Below are positions 1 to 7,930 of a stretch of 64,000 nt of DNA, in pieces (the stretch's first letter is position 1; every line of letters starts with the position of its first letter). The stretch is taken from positions 18,652 through 82,651 of the forward strand of contig NZ_AOIV01000038.1 in assembly GCF_000337095.1 (NCBI RefSeq), in the 5' to 3' direction. Under the pieces are notes generated by a model. The model worked only from the letters and a program-made list of their open reading frames with translations. It was not told the DNA's origin and did no database searches. The position numbers and the translations under genes were made by a program. This stretch comes from Halogeometricum pallidum JCM 14848. Its GTDB lineage: Archaea; Halobacteriota; Halobacteria; Halobacteriales; Haloferacaceae.

Positions 1-522
1 GGCCGCGCCTGCGACGAGTACGACTTCCTCTGGTACGAAGACCCCTACCGCGACGGCGGCATCTCCCAGCACGCCCACAAGAAACTCCGCGAGATGATAG
101 AGACGCCCCTCCTGCAGACCGAACATATCAGGGGCCTCGAACCGCACACGGACTTCATCGCCAACGGCGCGACGGACTTCGTCCGCGCGGACCCCGAGTA
201 CGACGCGGGCATCACTGGAGCGATGAAAATCGCTCGCGTGGCGGAAGGCTTCGGCCTCGACGTGGAGTTCCACGCTCCCGGGCCGGCGCAACGACACTGT
301 ATCGCCGCCGCGCGCAACGCGAACTACTACGAACTCGCGCTCGTCCACCCGATGGCGCAGAACACGCAACCCCCGGTGTACGAGGGGGACTACTCGGACA
401 TGTTCGACACCATCGACGACGAGGGGACGGTGCCGGTACCGGACGGTCCCGGACTCGGCGTCGACTACGACTGGGATTACGTCGAGGCGAACAGCACGGG
501 AAGCGTTCACGTCTACGAATAA
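1..522 (+). CDS. Enolase-superfamily (mandelate racemase type) sugar-acid dehydratase, C-terminal part
   Basis: Only the last 173 codons are present; the start lies before the window. The reading frame is open from base 1. It contains the barrel motif WYEDPYRDGG near visible residues 11-20, which carries a metal-ligand Glu, and a later HAPGPAQRH segment with the His expected near the barrel end. The C-terminus (PDGPGLGVDYDWDYVE) resembles that of the full-length paralogue at 40972-42207. Family members remove water from sugar acids or racemise acids using Mg2+. The stop codon overlaps the start of the next dehydrogenase by one base, so the two are cotranscribed. The substrate cannot be read from this fragment. 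Confidence 0.85.
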   Translation, partial: GRACDEYDFLWYEDPYRDGGISQHAHKKLREMIETPLLQTEHIRGLEPHTDFIANGATDFVRADPEYDAGITGAMKIARVAEGFGLDVEFHAPGPAQRHCIAAARNANYYELALVHPMAQNTQPPVYEGDYSDMFDTIDDEGTVPVPDGPGLGVDYDWDYVEANSTGSVHVYE

Positions 523-1620
523 TGACGTTCGAGGCGGGAATCATCGGTACCGGCGGAATCGCGGGGATGGGCATCCTCGGAATGCACGACGAGGACCAGA
601 TAGGCCGAGAGAAGGTCAAAGCGAGTCACGCCGGCGGGTACGGCGAAACGGAGGAGATAGAACTCGTCGCCGTCGCGGACGTCGACGAGGGGAAACTCGC
701 GCAGTTCGGCGAGGCGTGGGACGTCCCCGAGGAACGGAGGTACGTCGGCCACGAGGCGATGCTCGCTGTCGAGGATTTGGACGTCGTCTCGGTCTGTACG
801 CCGTCGTATCTCCACCACGACCAACGTGGTCGATGCGGTCCACTCGGACGCGAATCCCGACGTAATCTGGTGCGAGAAACCCATCGCTTCGTCCGTCTCG
901 GAGGCCGAAGAGATGGTGGCGGCCTGCGCGGAGGCGGACGCCGAACTCGTCGTCAACCCCTCGTTTCGCTTCACCGACAAACTCCGCCGCCTCCGCGAAC
1001 TCGTGGTCGAAGAGGACATCCTCGGCGACGTTCGCTCCGTGAGCACGCAGTTCCGCATGGAACTGATGCGGAACTCGACGCACCTCCTCGATACGCTGGT
1101 CTACCTCCTCGACGCGCGGGCGGACCGAGTGTCGGGGTACATCACCGGCGAGAACGAGGCGGTCGATTCGCTCGGCGCCGCGGCCGAGGTGGACGACTCC
1201 GGCGGCGGCGGCCACGTCGTCATGGACGACGGGACGTTCGTCACCGTCGACTGCACCGTCCCCCGAGGCATCTCTTCGATGAGTCTCACCTTCGTCGGCA
1301 CGGCGGGGAAACTCTACATGAACAACGACGACGGCGAGTGGCGCTACTGGTCCTTGGAGGACGGCGACCACGTCGAGACGCCGTTACCGGATATCGAGGG
1401 CGCGTGGACGTGGGACGAGGACTACCGGACCGCTTTCCCGAACGCCGCGCGGCGCATCGAATCGATGCTCCGCGGGGACGCGGAAAACCCCTCGACGGGC
1501 GAGGAGGCGACTCGCTCGCTCGAAATCATCGTCGCGTTCTACATCTCTCACTACACCGGCGGACACGTGGACATCCCGCTCGAGAGACCGTTGCGCGACG
1601 TCGAGATAACGTCCTGGTGA
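522..1620 (+). pseudogene. Gfo/Idh/MocA-family NAD(P)-dependent dehydrogenase, interrupted by a +1 frameshift
   Basis: The first frame starts at ATG 522 and gives a Rossmann N-terminus (GIIGTGGIAG, then VADVDEGK) up to the conserved segment TPSYLHH. The frame is then lost around 823-824. The family sequence continues one frame over (VDAVHSDANPD, the WCEKPIA motif with the conserved EKP Lys, then the beta-sheet domain) to the stop at 1620. Removing one A of the AA at 823-824 restores TPSYLHHDHVVDAV and a continuous protein of about 365 residues, a normal family length. Either the gene is inactive or this is a sequencing error. Family members oxidise sugar or polyol hydroxyls, which fits the dehydratase genes around it. 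Confidence 0.85.
818..832. repeat. Perfect 6-bp inverted repeat at the frameshift site
   Basis: CGACCA (818-823) and TGGTCG (827-832) flank a 3-base loop ACG. Without the extra A the stretch would be an uninterrupted 14-bp palindrome. A foldback of this kind is a plausible place for either polymerase slippage in the cell or an indel error during sequencing. Confidence 0.7.
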
Positions 1621-1889
1621 GGCGGAGAGCGGTGGAGCGAAAGCGGGCGGTCAGCGGACGGCGAACGCCCGAATGCTGACTCACCCGTGCCGTGGACGGA
1701 GATAATCCGTGGTCCGTTCGGACTCGGGTGGACAGTCCCGCCCGAGCGTCTGAGTCGGGTCCCAATCGGTTGTACCATCTTTCTCGCCCTCCTCCCTAAT
1801 CTGCTGGTGACCCTCCGTCTCGGGAGGAAGTTCGGCGCGCGGCGGTTCCAGCGAAAAGACTAACAGGATACTCTCCGACCATTGTTCTC

Positions 1890-3077
1890 ATGGGACAGTC
1901 ATTTAGCGGGTACCGCAGGCCGGACGGCCGGGTGGGCGTCCGCAACCACGTCGCCGTCGTCCCCACGTCAGTCGCCGCCGCGGCCGTCTCGTCCGCAGTC
2001 GCCGACGACGCAGGAGCGTGGGCGCGGGCGACACCGCACCAACTCGGAACCAGCCAACCGGACGCTGCGAGGCGGCAAACCGAACGAGTGTTGGCCGGCG
2101 TCGGGCGAAACCCGAACGTCGGCGCGGCACTCGTCGTGGAACTCGGAACCGAAGACATAACGGCCGACGCCGTCGCGGACCGAATCGCGGCCGGCGGAAC
2201 CGCGACGGAGACGCTCACTATCCGCGAAGCGGGCGGGACGGCGGCCGCCCTCTCGGAGGGGGCGGACCGCCTCGACCGTCTGAACGAGGAGGCCCAACGC
2301 GCCAGACGCGAGGAGGCCGACGTTTCCGAACTCGTCTTCGGCGTCGAGTGCGGCGGCAGCGACGCCACCAGCGGAATCGCGGCTAACCCGGCGGTCGGCG
2401 CGGCCTGCGACCGACTCGTGGAGGCGGGGGGAACCGCTTGCTTCAGCGAGACGCCGGAGTTCATCGGCGCGGAGCACATCCTCGCCGACCGGTGCGTCGA
2501 CGACGAGACGCGGGACAAACTGCTCGAACGCGTGGACGCCCGCGAGGGGATGGCCGAACTGATGGGCGTCGACCTCCGCGGCGCACAACCCACGCCCGGC
2601 AACCAGGAGGGCGGCCTCACCACCATCGAGGAGAAGAGCCTCGGAGCCATCTCGAAGGGCGGGACGACGCCCGTCCGCGGTATCGCCGATTACGCCGAGG
2701 ACCTGCCGGTCGGCGGCGGACTCACCCTGATGGACACGCCGGGGTACGACGTAGAGAGCGTCGTCGGCAAGGTGTCCGGCGGCGCGCAGGTAATCGCTTT
2801 CACCACCGGTCGCGGCAGCACGACGGGCAACCCCATCGCGCCGGTCATCAAGGTGACCGGCAACCCGAAGACGTGGGAGAAGATGTCGAACAACATCGAC
2901 GTCAACGCCGGGACGGTGTTCGACGGCGAGTCTATCGACTCCGTCGGCGAACGCGTCTTCGAGACGTTACTCGAGGTGGCGGACGGTCGGCAGACCGAAT
3001 CCGAGCACCGGCGGCTGGAGGAGTTCGCCATCAACGAGATTCAACCCGAGGAGCTCGAAGCGGAGGCGGGAGCATGA
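1890..3077 (+). CDS. UxaA/GarD-family dehydratase large subunit, paralogue A (keeps C-terminal-half motifs)
   Basis: This 395-residue protein belongs to the altronate/galactarate dehydratase large-subunit family (SuyB-like when the SAF domain is separate). The C-terminal half is canonical: GVECGGSDATSG near residues 150-161, TPGNQEGGLTT, EEKSLG, MDTPGYD and FTTGRGS. The N-terminal half has lost the usual Cys/His positions: PTSVAAAAV stands where the family has a Cys, TPHQLGTSQ where it has His-x-x-Gly-Cys, and VELGTEDI where it has GLGCE. The stop overlaps the SAF subunit start (ATGA). Upstream (1621-1889) there is no gene and only weak promoter-like sequence. It probably dehydrates a sugar acid or related hydroxyacid; the substrate is unknown. 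Confidence 0.85.
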   Translation: MGQSFSGYRRPDGRVGVRNHVAVVPTSVAAAAVSSAVADDAGAWARATPHQLGTSQPDAARRQTERVLAGVGRNPNVGAALVVELGTEDITADAVADRIAAGGTATETLTIREAGGTAAALSEGADRLDRLNEEAQRARREEADVSELVFGVECGGSDATSGIAANPAVGAACDRLVEAGGTACFSETPEFIGAEHILADRCVDDETRDKLLERVDAREGMAELMGVDLRGAQPTPGNQEGGLTTIEEKSLGAISKGGTTPVRGIADYAEDLPVGGGLTLMDTPGYDVESVVGKVSGGAQVIAFTTGRGSTTGNPIAPVIKVTGNPKTWEKMSNNIDVNAGTVFDGESIDSVGERVFETLLEVADGRQTESEHRRLEEFAINEIQPEELEAEAGA

Positions 3078-3388
3078 AGGGTCGCGTCCTCGACGACGCC
3101 CTCCTCCTCCTGAGCGAGTCGGACAACGTCGGAACGACCGTCGACGACCTCGGGTCGGGGACCGAAGTCGACTTCGACGGCCGGACCGTCGTCCTCTCCG
3201 AGAACGTTCCGTTCGGTCACAAAGTGGCGGTCGAGTCGTTCTCCGCCGGCGACGAGGTTCGGAAGTACGGCGAGGTCATCGGAACCGCGACGCAGGCGAT
3301 AGCGGCCGGCGAATGGGTCCACACGCACAACTGCGAGAGCACTCGCGGCCGCGGCGACCGCGCGGCCGCCGGAGGTGAGACGGCGTGA
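3074..3388 (+). CDS. UxaA-family small subunit (SAF domain)
   Basis: This 104-residue protein corresponds to the N-terminal SAF domain of altronate/galactarate dehydratase or to the SuyA-type small subunit. Recognisable family features are the PFGHKVAV segment near residues 45-52, the KYGEVIG stretch, and the WVHTHNCES end, which matches the family's HVHN-type motif. It overlaps the upstream large subunit by 4 bases and the downstream one by 4 bases (GTGA). It therefore sits translationally coupled between two large subunits, an arrangement that suggests one complex. The last 15 residues are a Gly/Ala/Arg-rich tail outside the domain. Confidence 0.85.
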   Translation: MKGRVLDDALLLLSESDNVGTTVDDLGSGTEVDFDGRTVVLSENVPFGHKVAVESFSAGDEVRKYGEVIGTATQAIAAGEWVHTHNCESTRGRGDRAAAGGETA

Positions 3389-4497
3389 GCGTCCCGTCCG
3401 TCACCGGCCGGACGTTCGAGGGCGTCTCCCGAGACGACGGGAGCATCGGCGTCCGCGACAACGTCCTCGTCCTCCCCTCAGTTATCTGCTCGCACATCGT
3501 CGCCGACCGCATCGCGACGCGCGTCGACAACGCCGTCTCGGCGCCGCACGACCACGGCTGCGCGCAACTCGGCGCCGACAACGAACAGACGCGGCGGACG
3601 TTCCTCTCCTTGGCGCAGAACCCGAACATCGCGGGCACCGTCGTCGTCGGACTCGGCTGCGAGGAGATCCAGAGCGCCGACGTGGCGGGCGAACTCGAAT
3701 CGCGGAACGTCCCCGTGAGAGAGCTATCGATACAGGGCGTCGGGGGGACCGACGAGTGCGTAGAACGGGGCGTCGACGCGGCGTCGGACCTCGTCTCCTC
3801 GCGTCGGACGGACCGGTCGGACGCCACCATCGGCGACCTGACGCTCGGCATCGTGTCTAGCGACCTCGACGCCTCCACGGTGGACGTCGCGGACCCCCTC
3901 GTCGGCCACGTGGCGCGCGCCGTCGTCGCCGCCGGTGGCCGCGTCGTCGTCGCCGGGAACGAACGCGTCGTTGCCCACTCCGAGGCGGTTCGCGAAACGA
4001 CCGACGAAACCGCCCGGGACTCGTTGGACGACTTGGTTGCTCGGCACGACGGCCACCCGCCGCGGGCCACGCGGGTCGGCCGATTCGCCCGCAAGCGCTC
4101 GTTCGAGGAGGTGACGCGCTCGTGGGGGACCCGCGACGTGTCGGAAGTGCTCGCGTACGGCGAACGGGCCAGCGTCTCGGAGGGCCTCGCTCTCGTCGAC
4201 GCGCCGTCGCGGTTCGGCGAAGCGACGACGGCGCTCGCCGCCGCGGGCGCGAACGTCGTCGTCCACGTCACCGGCGACGGCATCCTCGCCGGACACCCCC
4301 TCGTCCCGGTCGTGAAAGTGACCGGCGATCCCGGGACGGCGGCGGCGCTCCCGGACGACATCGACGTGGAGGCGGCGAACGCGGACGCCGACGACTTACT
4401 GGAGACGCTGGTCGCCGTGGCGAACGGCGAGCGGTGTCGCGCGGAAGAACACGGCCTCACGGAGTTCGCCATCACGCGCGTCGGGCCGTCGATGTGA
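3385..4497 (+). CDS. UxaA/GarD-family dehydratase large subunit, paralogue B (keeps N-terminal-half motifs)
   Basis: This 370-residue protein starts at a GTG that overlaps the SAF gene stop. It aligns along its length with paralogue A but with the opposite pattern of conservation. The N-terminal half keeps PSVICSH, PHDHGCAQLG, NPNIAGTVVVGLGCEE and GGTDE, as in full altronate dehydratases. The C-terminal half has lost the Cys-Gly-Gly-Ser-Asp motif (here GIVSSDLDAS), the TPGN/EEKSLG block and the TTGRGS loop (here VTGDGI), though HPLVPVVKVTG is still recognisable. It most likely works as a partner of A rather than as an independent enzyme. The gene ends 48 bases before the convergent IclR gene. 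Confidence 0.8.
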   Translation: MSVPSVTGRTFEGVSRDDGSIGVRDNVLVLPSVICSHIVADRIATRVDNAVSAPHDHGCAQLGADNEQTRRTFLSLAQNPNIAGTVVVGLGCEEIQSADVAGELESRNVPVRELSIQGVGGTDECVERGVDAASDLVSSRRTDRSDATIGDLTLGIVSSDLDASTVDVADPLVGHVARAVVAAGGRVVVAGNERVVAHSEAVRETTDETARDSLDDLVARHDGHPPRATRVGRFARKRSFEEVTRSWGTRDVSEVLAYGERASVSEGLALVDAPSRFGEATTALAAAGANVVVHVTGDGILAGHPLVPVVKVTGDPGTAAALPDDIDVEAANADADDLLETLVAVANGERCRAEEHGLTEFAITRVGPSM

Positions 4498-4545
4498 ACG
4501 TCGGCTCGACCGTCCGATGAACGTCCGCGCCGAAGGCGCGCCGCG

Positions 4546-5310
4546 TTACGAATACGTCAGATTCAGTTCGATAACGTTCGCCGCGCTCCGGACCCGTTCG
4601 GGAACCTCCGACCGGAACGTCTCGCCTTTCATTCGGCTGGTCGGACCCGAGACGCTCACGGCGCCGATAGCGTGTCCGTCGGGGTTCGTGATGGGTGCGG
4701 CGACGCATCTGAGTCCGGAGAGACGTTCCCCGTTGTCGGTGGCGTACCCGCGTTCGCGGATGGCGGCGAGTTCCTCGTCGAGTTCCTCCCGCGTCGAGAT
4801 GGTGGTGGCCGTCCGCGCCGGCAGGCCCCATCGGTCGACTATCTCGTCGACCCGTTCCTCGGGGAGGTAGGCGAGAACCGCCTTCCCGAGCGAGGTGCAG
4901 TGCAGACCGACGCGCATCCCGGCGTGGGTGTCGAGGTTGACCGCCTGTTCGCCCTTGGCGCGGAAGAGATAGACCCCCTCGCCGTGTTCTTCGACCAGCA
5001 GGTTCGCTAACTCCCCCGTCTCGTCGGCTAGCGACTGCACCTCCGGTTTCGCCACGTCGTAGATTCCCATTCGGTCGCGCGCGTGCTCGCCGAAGTCGAG
5101 GAACTTCAGGCCGATGCAGTACGACTCGTCCTGCCAGTCGACGTACTCGTGTTCGCGGAGCGTCCGAAGGTGGCTGTAGACGGTGCTCTTCGGCAGGTCG
5201 AGTTCGTTCGCCAACTCGGTCACACCGGCGCTCCCCTTCTCCTTCAGCGCTTCGAGGATTCGAAGCGAGGTTCCCAGTGCCCCGATTGTGTTCGCAGTGT
5301 TTGCGCCCAT
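4546..5310 (-). CDS. IclR-family transcriptional regulator
   Basis: The protein has 254 residues, the usual IclR length. An N-terminal winged helix-turn-helix spans about residues 10-70 (GVTELANELDLPKSTVYSHL is the recognition region). An effector-binding domain follows, with the family segments HCTSLGKAVLAYLPEE, RERGYATDNGE, GLRCVAAPI and GAVSVSGPTSRM. It lies tail-to-tail with the UxaA genes and downstream of a 2-hydroxyacid dehydrogenase on the same strand. A local role controlling this sugar-acid locus is an inference from position. The closest relative in the window is the IclR protein at 50163-50927. Confidence 0.93.
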   Translation of the reverse strand: MGANTANTIGALGTSLRILEALKEKGSAGVTELANELDLPKSTVYSHLRTLREHEYVDWQDESYCIGLKFLDFGEHARDRMGIYDVAKPEVQSLADETGELANLLVEEHGEGVYLFRAKGEQAVNLDTHAGMRVGLHCTSLGKAVLAYLPEERVDEIVDRWGLPARTATTISTREELDEELAAIRERGYATDNGERLSGLRCVAAPITNPDGHAIGAVSVSGPTSRMKGETFRSEVPERVRSAANVIELNLTYS

Positions 5311-5340
5311 GCCACGCGTCCATTGCTATTCATTACACAT

Positions 5341-5350
5341 AACAGTTGTT
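5341..5350. promoter_or_regulatory. Small inverted repeat upstream of the IclR gene
   Basis: AACA-GT-TGTT lies 31-40 bases upstream of the regulator start, in an AT-richer stretch. It could be an autoregulatory operator. Its AGTTGTTC part resembles the motif found upstream of the genes at 32730 and 43929. The arms are only 4 bp, so chance occurrence is quite possible. Confidence 0.3.
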
Positions 5351-5425
5351 CACAGTCGCAGAACGTGTTTCCCGTCATGGTGGTGGCTTTGCCGATATCG
5401 TCGTGCGCGTTCCGGGCGCCTCGAC

Positions 5426-6382
5426 TCAGTTGCCACCGACGTGATTGACCGGATTTCGGGGTTCTTCGCCCTGGAGGACGCTGAGGACGTCAACTGTCAC
5501 CGTCCGCCTGAGTTCCTGGGAGGACTCCTCGGAGTACCAGGAGACGTGGGGCGTCGCGACGACGTTGTCGAGTTCGAGGAGCGACCGGTTTTCGGGAGGT
5601 TCGGTCGGCATCACGTCGATGCCCGCCCCGCCGATGCGGTCCGCGGCGAGGGCGTCGTGCAGGTCGTCCGTATCGACAACGGACCCGCGGGACGTGTTGA
5701 CGAGAATCGCCGACTCGTCCATCGCGTCGAAGGCGTCGGCGTCGAACATCCCCTCCGTCTCGTCGGTCAAGGGGGCGTGGACGGAGACGAAGTCCGATCG
5801 TTCGAGCAATCCCTCGAAGTCCACCTTCTCCGCGCCGTGCGCCTCGACTTCTTCGGCGTCCACGTAGGGGTCGTACGCGACGACGTCTACGTCGAACGCG
5901 CGCGCCTTCTCCGTCACCGCACGCGGAATCTTCCCGAATCCGGCGAGTCCGAGCGTCCGTCCCGCGAACCGGTGAATGGGTTTGCCGGTGGTCCAGTCCC
6001 ACGCCCCGTCGCGTATCTCGCGGTCGTAGCGCGCGACGTTGCGGACGCAGGCCAAAAGAAGCGAGAAGGCGTGCGTCGATACCTCGTCGATGCAGTACGC
6101 GGGAACGTTGAGAACGCGGACGCCGTGTTCCGTGGCGGCGTCCACGTCGACGCTGTCGACGCCGATTCCGTACCGTCCGACGACGGCGAGGTCGGTCGAC
6201 TCGAACACTGTCTCGTCCACCCGCGCGTACTGGACGAGAAGCGCGTCCGCCCCCTCGGCCGCTACCGCGACTTCGTCGGGCGATTTCACCTGCGCCGCCT
6301 CCAGTTCGATGCCCGCCTCCTCCGCGAGTTCGCGTTCTATCGAGAGGTCGGGAAAGTCGTAGTCGGTCACGACGACTTTCAT
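5426..6382 (-). CDS. D-isomer-specific 2-hydroxyacid dehydrogenase (C-terminal-binding-protein-like)
   Basis: This 318-residue protein has the phosphoglycerate dehydrogenase/CtBP fold. Visible parts are the N-terminal substrate domain, the GRYGIGVDSVDVDAA segment, the NAD-binding loop GLAGFGKIP, the catalytic Arg in NTSRGSVVD, the Glu in MPTEPPE and the catalytic His in TPHVSWYSEES. The third glycine of the usual GxGxxG loop is Pro here. The family interconverts 2-ketoacids and D-2-hydroxyacids with NAD(H). A close paralogue lies at 34184-35155; both share YC-DEVS-HA, WDW, YSEES and EPRNPV. The IclR gene follows on the same strand after 115 bases. Confidence 0.9.
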   Translation of the reverse strand: MKVVVTDYDFPDLSIERELAEEAGIELEAAQVKSPDEVAVAAEGADALLVQYARVDETVFESTDLAVVGRYGIGVDSVDVDAATEHGVRVLNVPAYCIDEVSTHAFSLLLACVRNVARYDREIRDGAWDWTTGKPIHRFAGRTLGLAGFGKIPRAVTEKARAFDVDVVAYDPYVDAEEVEAHGAEKVDFEGLLERSDFVSVHAPLTDETEGMFDADAFDAMDESAILVNTSRGSVVDTDDLHDALAADRIGGAGIDVMPTEPPENRSLLELDNVVATPHVSWYSEESSQELRRTVTVDVLSVLQGEEPRNPVNHVGGN

Positions 6383-6405
6383 GCGTTCCCCCGTTCGATG
6401 CTTGC

Positions 6406-6417
6406 GCGTCCGGACGC
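6406..6417. promoter_or_regulatory. 12-bp perfect palindrome upstream of the 2-hydroxyacid dehydrogenase
   Basis: GCGTCCGGACGC is a perfect palindrome 24-35 bases upstream of the minus-strand start at 6382. It lies next to a TTGTAC stretch that could serve as the TATA element. Its position between promoter and start suggests an operator, but no regulator has been tied to it. Confidence 0.35.
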
Positions 6418-6897
6418 AGTTTGTACGGTGGTGCTCATGCGCTGGTATCTCTCCGTACGTCGGTCCGTAGCGAGTTCAACGTTGCCCCGTCGGAGTCGCT
6501 GTTCTTCTCGAATTGCTTTGTCGGAGGAGAGGGCAGTGATCACCCACGGAAAGCTACGCTCGCCTCAGTTGGGGATTTTCGATTCCCGAAATCGTCGGGA
6601 CCGATGTAATTGAACCACACCGGTGTGATGCAAGTCGAAAGAATCGTGGGGAGAGAAGCGTTCTCGGCCGCGGGTCTGACGGTTGAGACCGCCGACCCTT
6701 TGATAGACAATACGACGACATAGAATACGGCTATGAACGGATTTGGGGTACTGTCGGGACTGATGTGTTCGTTATCTACGCTATCGGTTCGATATACGAC
6801 CGGACCCTCTCAAAAGGAATTCAAAGATAGCTAAAAAGATATGAATCCAGATTTCTAGCGATATATTCGTTCGGTATGTCTCCACTCCTCGAAATGA

Positions 6898-7245
6898 TGT
6901 TGTCATACTAGAATATTCGCACAAAATGGATCTCAACTCCCGCTTTCCGACGACGATCAAGTCTGCATCCTGTCTCTCCGCGTACTCGCTGATTCGGATA
7001 GTGGACGTGCCTCGGTCAACGTCGTAGCAATAGAAACCGAGTGTATCGGACGGGACGACGTCGCGGGTACTGACCGGGGAACGCTCGTCCTCGGTGACGG
7101 GTTCGCCCTCGCGGACGGATCAACCGCGACCGACGCGACCCGGTGGCTCGTCGGTATGACTTCCGGACCCGAGCTATCTGCCACAGAAGCGTACAGACTT
7201 GCGGAAAACCTACACAAGTCTTTTAATGATATAACGACTACCTAG
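6898..7245 (+). pseudogene. Possible gene remnant without a start codon
   Basis: After a TGA at 6895-6897 the frame stays open for 115 codons to TAG at 7243. The translation is acidic from about residue 15 (LPLSDDDQVC, then GTDRGTLVLGDGF, ending in AEAYRLAENLHK-like sequence) and has the codon style of a haloarchaeal gene. No ATG, GTG or TTG occurs before an ATG at 7156, which would leave only 29 residues. It may be the 3' end of a deleted gene. I recognise no family. The antisense frame over it is Ser/Arg-rich and looks like a shadow. Confidence 0.3.
7221..7235 (+). promoter_or_regulatory. TATA-type promoter of the HTH gene
   Basis: An A/T run, TTTTAATGATATAAC, is centred about 29 bases before ATG 7257. 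This is the spacing expected of a leaderless haloarchaeal transcript. Confidence 0.55.
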
Positions 7246-7256
7246 TTTCGATAACA

Positions 7257-7658
7257 ATGCCCGATTCTATGGCGGAACAACTCCAGCAGGATATGGAGTG
7301 TGAGGGGCTCCTCGAGTGTTTCCACGGACTCAAACAGCTCGATAAGGACTGTTTCCACGCGCTCGTGGAGGCGACGGAACCACTCACCATAGACGAGATT
7401 GGTCAAGCGGTCAACCGCGAGCGTTCGACCGCCTACCGTGCAGTCCAGCGCCTGCTTCAGGCGGGGTTCATCCAGAAAGAGCAGGTCAATTACGAGCAGG
7501 GCGGGTACTACCACGTCTACTCGCCGACGGACCCCACGAAGATTACGCAGGATATGCAACGGATGCTCAACGACTGGTACGCCAAGATGGGACAGCTCAT
7601 CCAGGAGTTCGAGAACAAGTACGAGGAACCGCAGACGACGGCACCGGCCGAAAGCTGA
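7257..7658 (+). CDS. TrmB/MarR-like winged-HTH regulator
   Basis: This 133-residue protein has a central winged helix-turn-helix (LTIDEIGQAVNRERSTAYRA, about residues 43-62), followed by a wing segment rich in Gly and Tyr (YEQGGYYHVYS). The C-terminal helix ends in a short polar tail. Small one-domain proteins of this type are common haloarchaeal regulators related to the TrmB DNA-binding domain. Cys14, Cys21 and Cys31 are unusual for a halophilic cytosolic protein and might bind metal or sense redox state, but that is a guess. It stands alone between two catabolic clusters, so its target is not obvious. Confidence 0.8.
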   Translation: MPDSMAEQLQQDMECEGLLECFHGLKQLDKDCFHALVEATEPLTIDEIGQAVNRERSTAYRAVQRLLQAGFIQKEQVNYEQGGYYHVYSPTDPTKITQDMQRMLNDWYAKMGQLIQEFENKYEEPQTTAPAES

Positions 7659-7930
7659 GAGACGAGTTTGGTCGGTCCGTCTCTCGGCTCTCCCGTTCCA
7701 CGACAGTCGTCGTCGATTCTCCCGGATTACTCGTGACTCGGAGAATTCGGCCTGTTATTCTGCTCCATGGACCCGTGACGTTCACAAACGAGAACTACGC
7801 GACCTTGAGTCGGCGTTCGACGTGTTCGGACGGATATGAAGCCAAAAACGACTAGAGATATCCAATCTCGCCTCAACGTTCTCTCCTGTTCCGAGCGTGA
7901 ATCTATCTTATCGTACGGTGCCGACCGCGG

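Larger units (their letters stand above)
6383..7256. other. Long intergenic region with palindrome and gene remnant
   Basis: These 874 bases contain no convincing intact gene. The centre (about 6700-6930) is clearly richer in A+T than the flanking genes. CACACCGGTGTG at 6616-6627 is a perfect 12-bp palindrome. The right part (6898-7245) is an open frame with halophilic amino-acid composition but no usable start, annotated separately. The last 40 bases hold the promoter of the HTH gene at 7257. Confidence 0.5.

Noticed and set aside
522..1679. Programmed ribosomal frameshifting as explanation for the broken dehydrogenase
   Set aside because: No slippery heptamer is present at 815-830, the first frame runs on into Arg-rich sequence without an early stop, and the family is not known for recoding.
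6957..7217. Minus-strand 86-codon frame in the 6.4-7.2 kb gap
   Set aside because: It is Ser/Arg/Thr-rich; the opposite strand has the acidic composition expected for coding, so this is its shadow.
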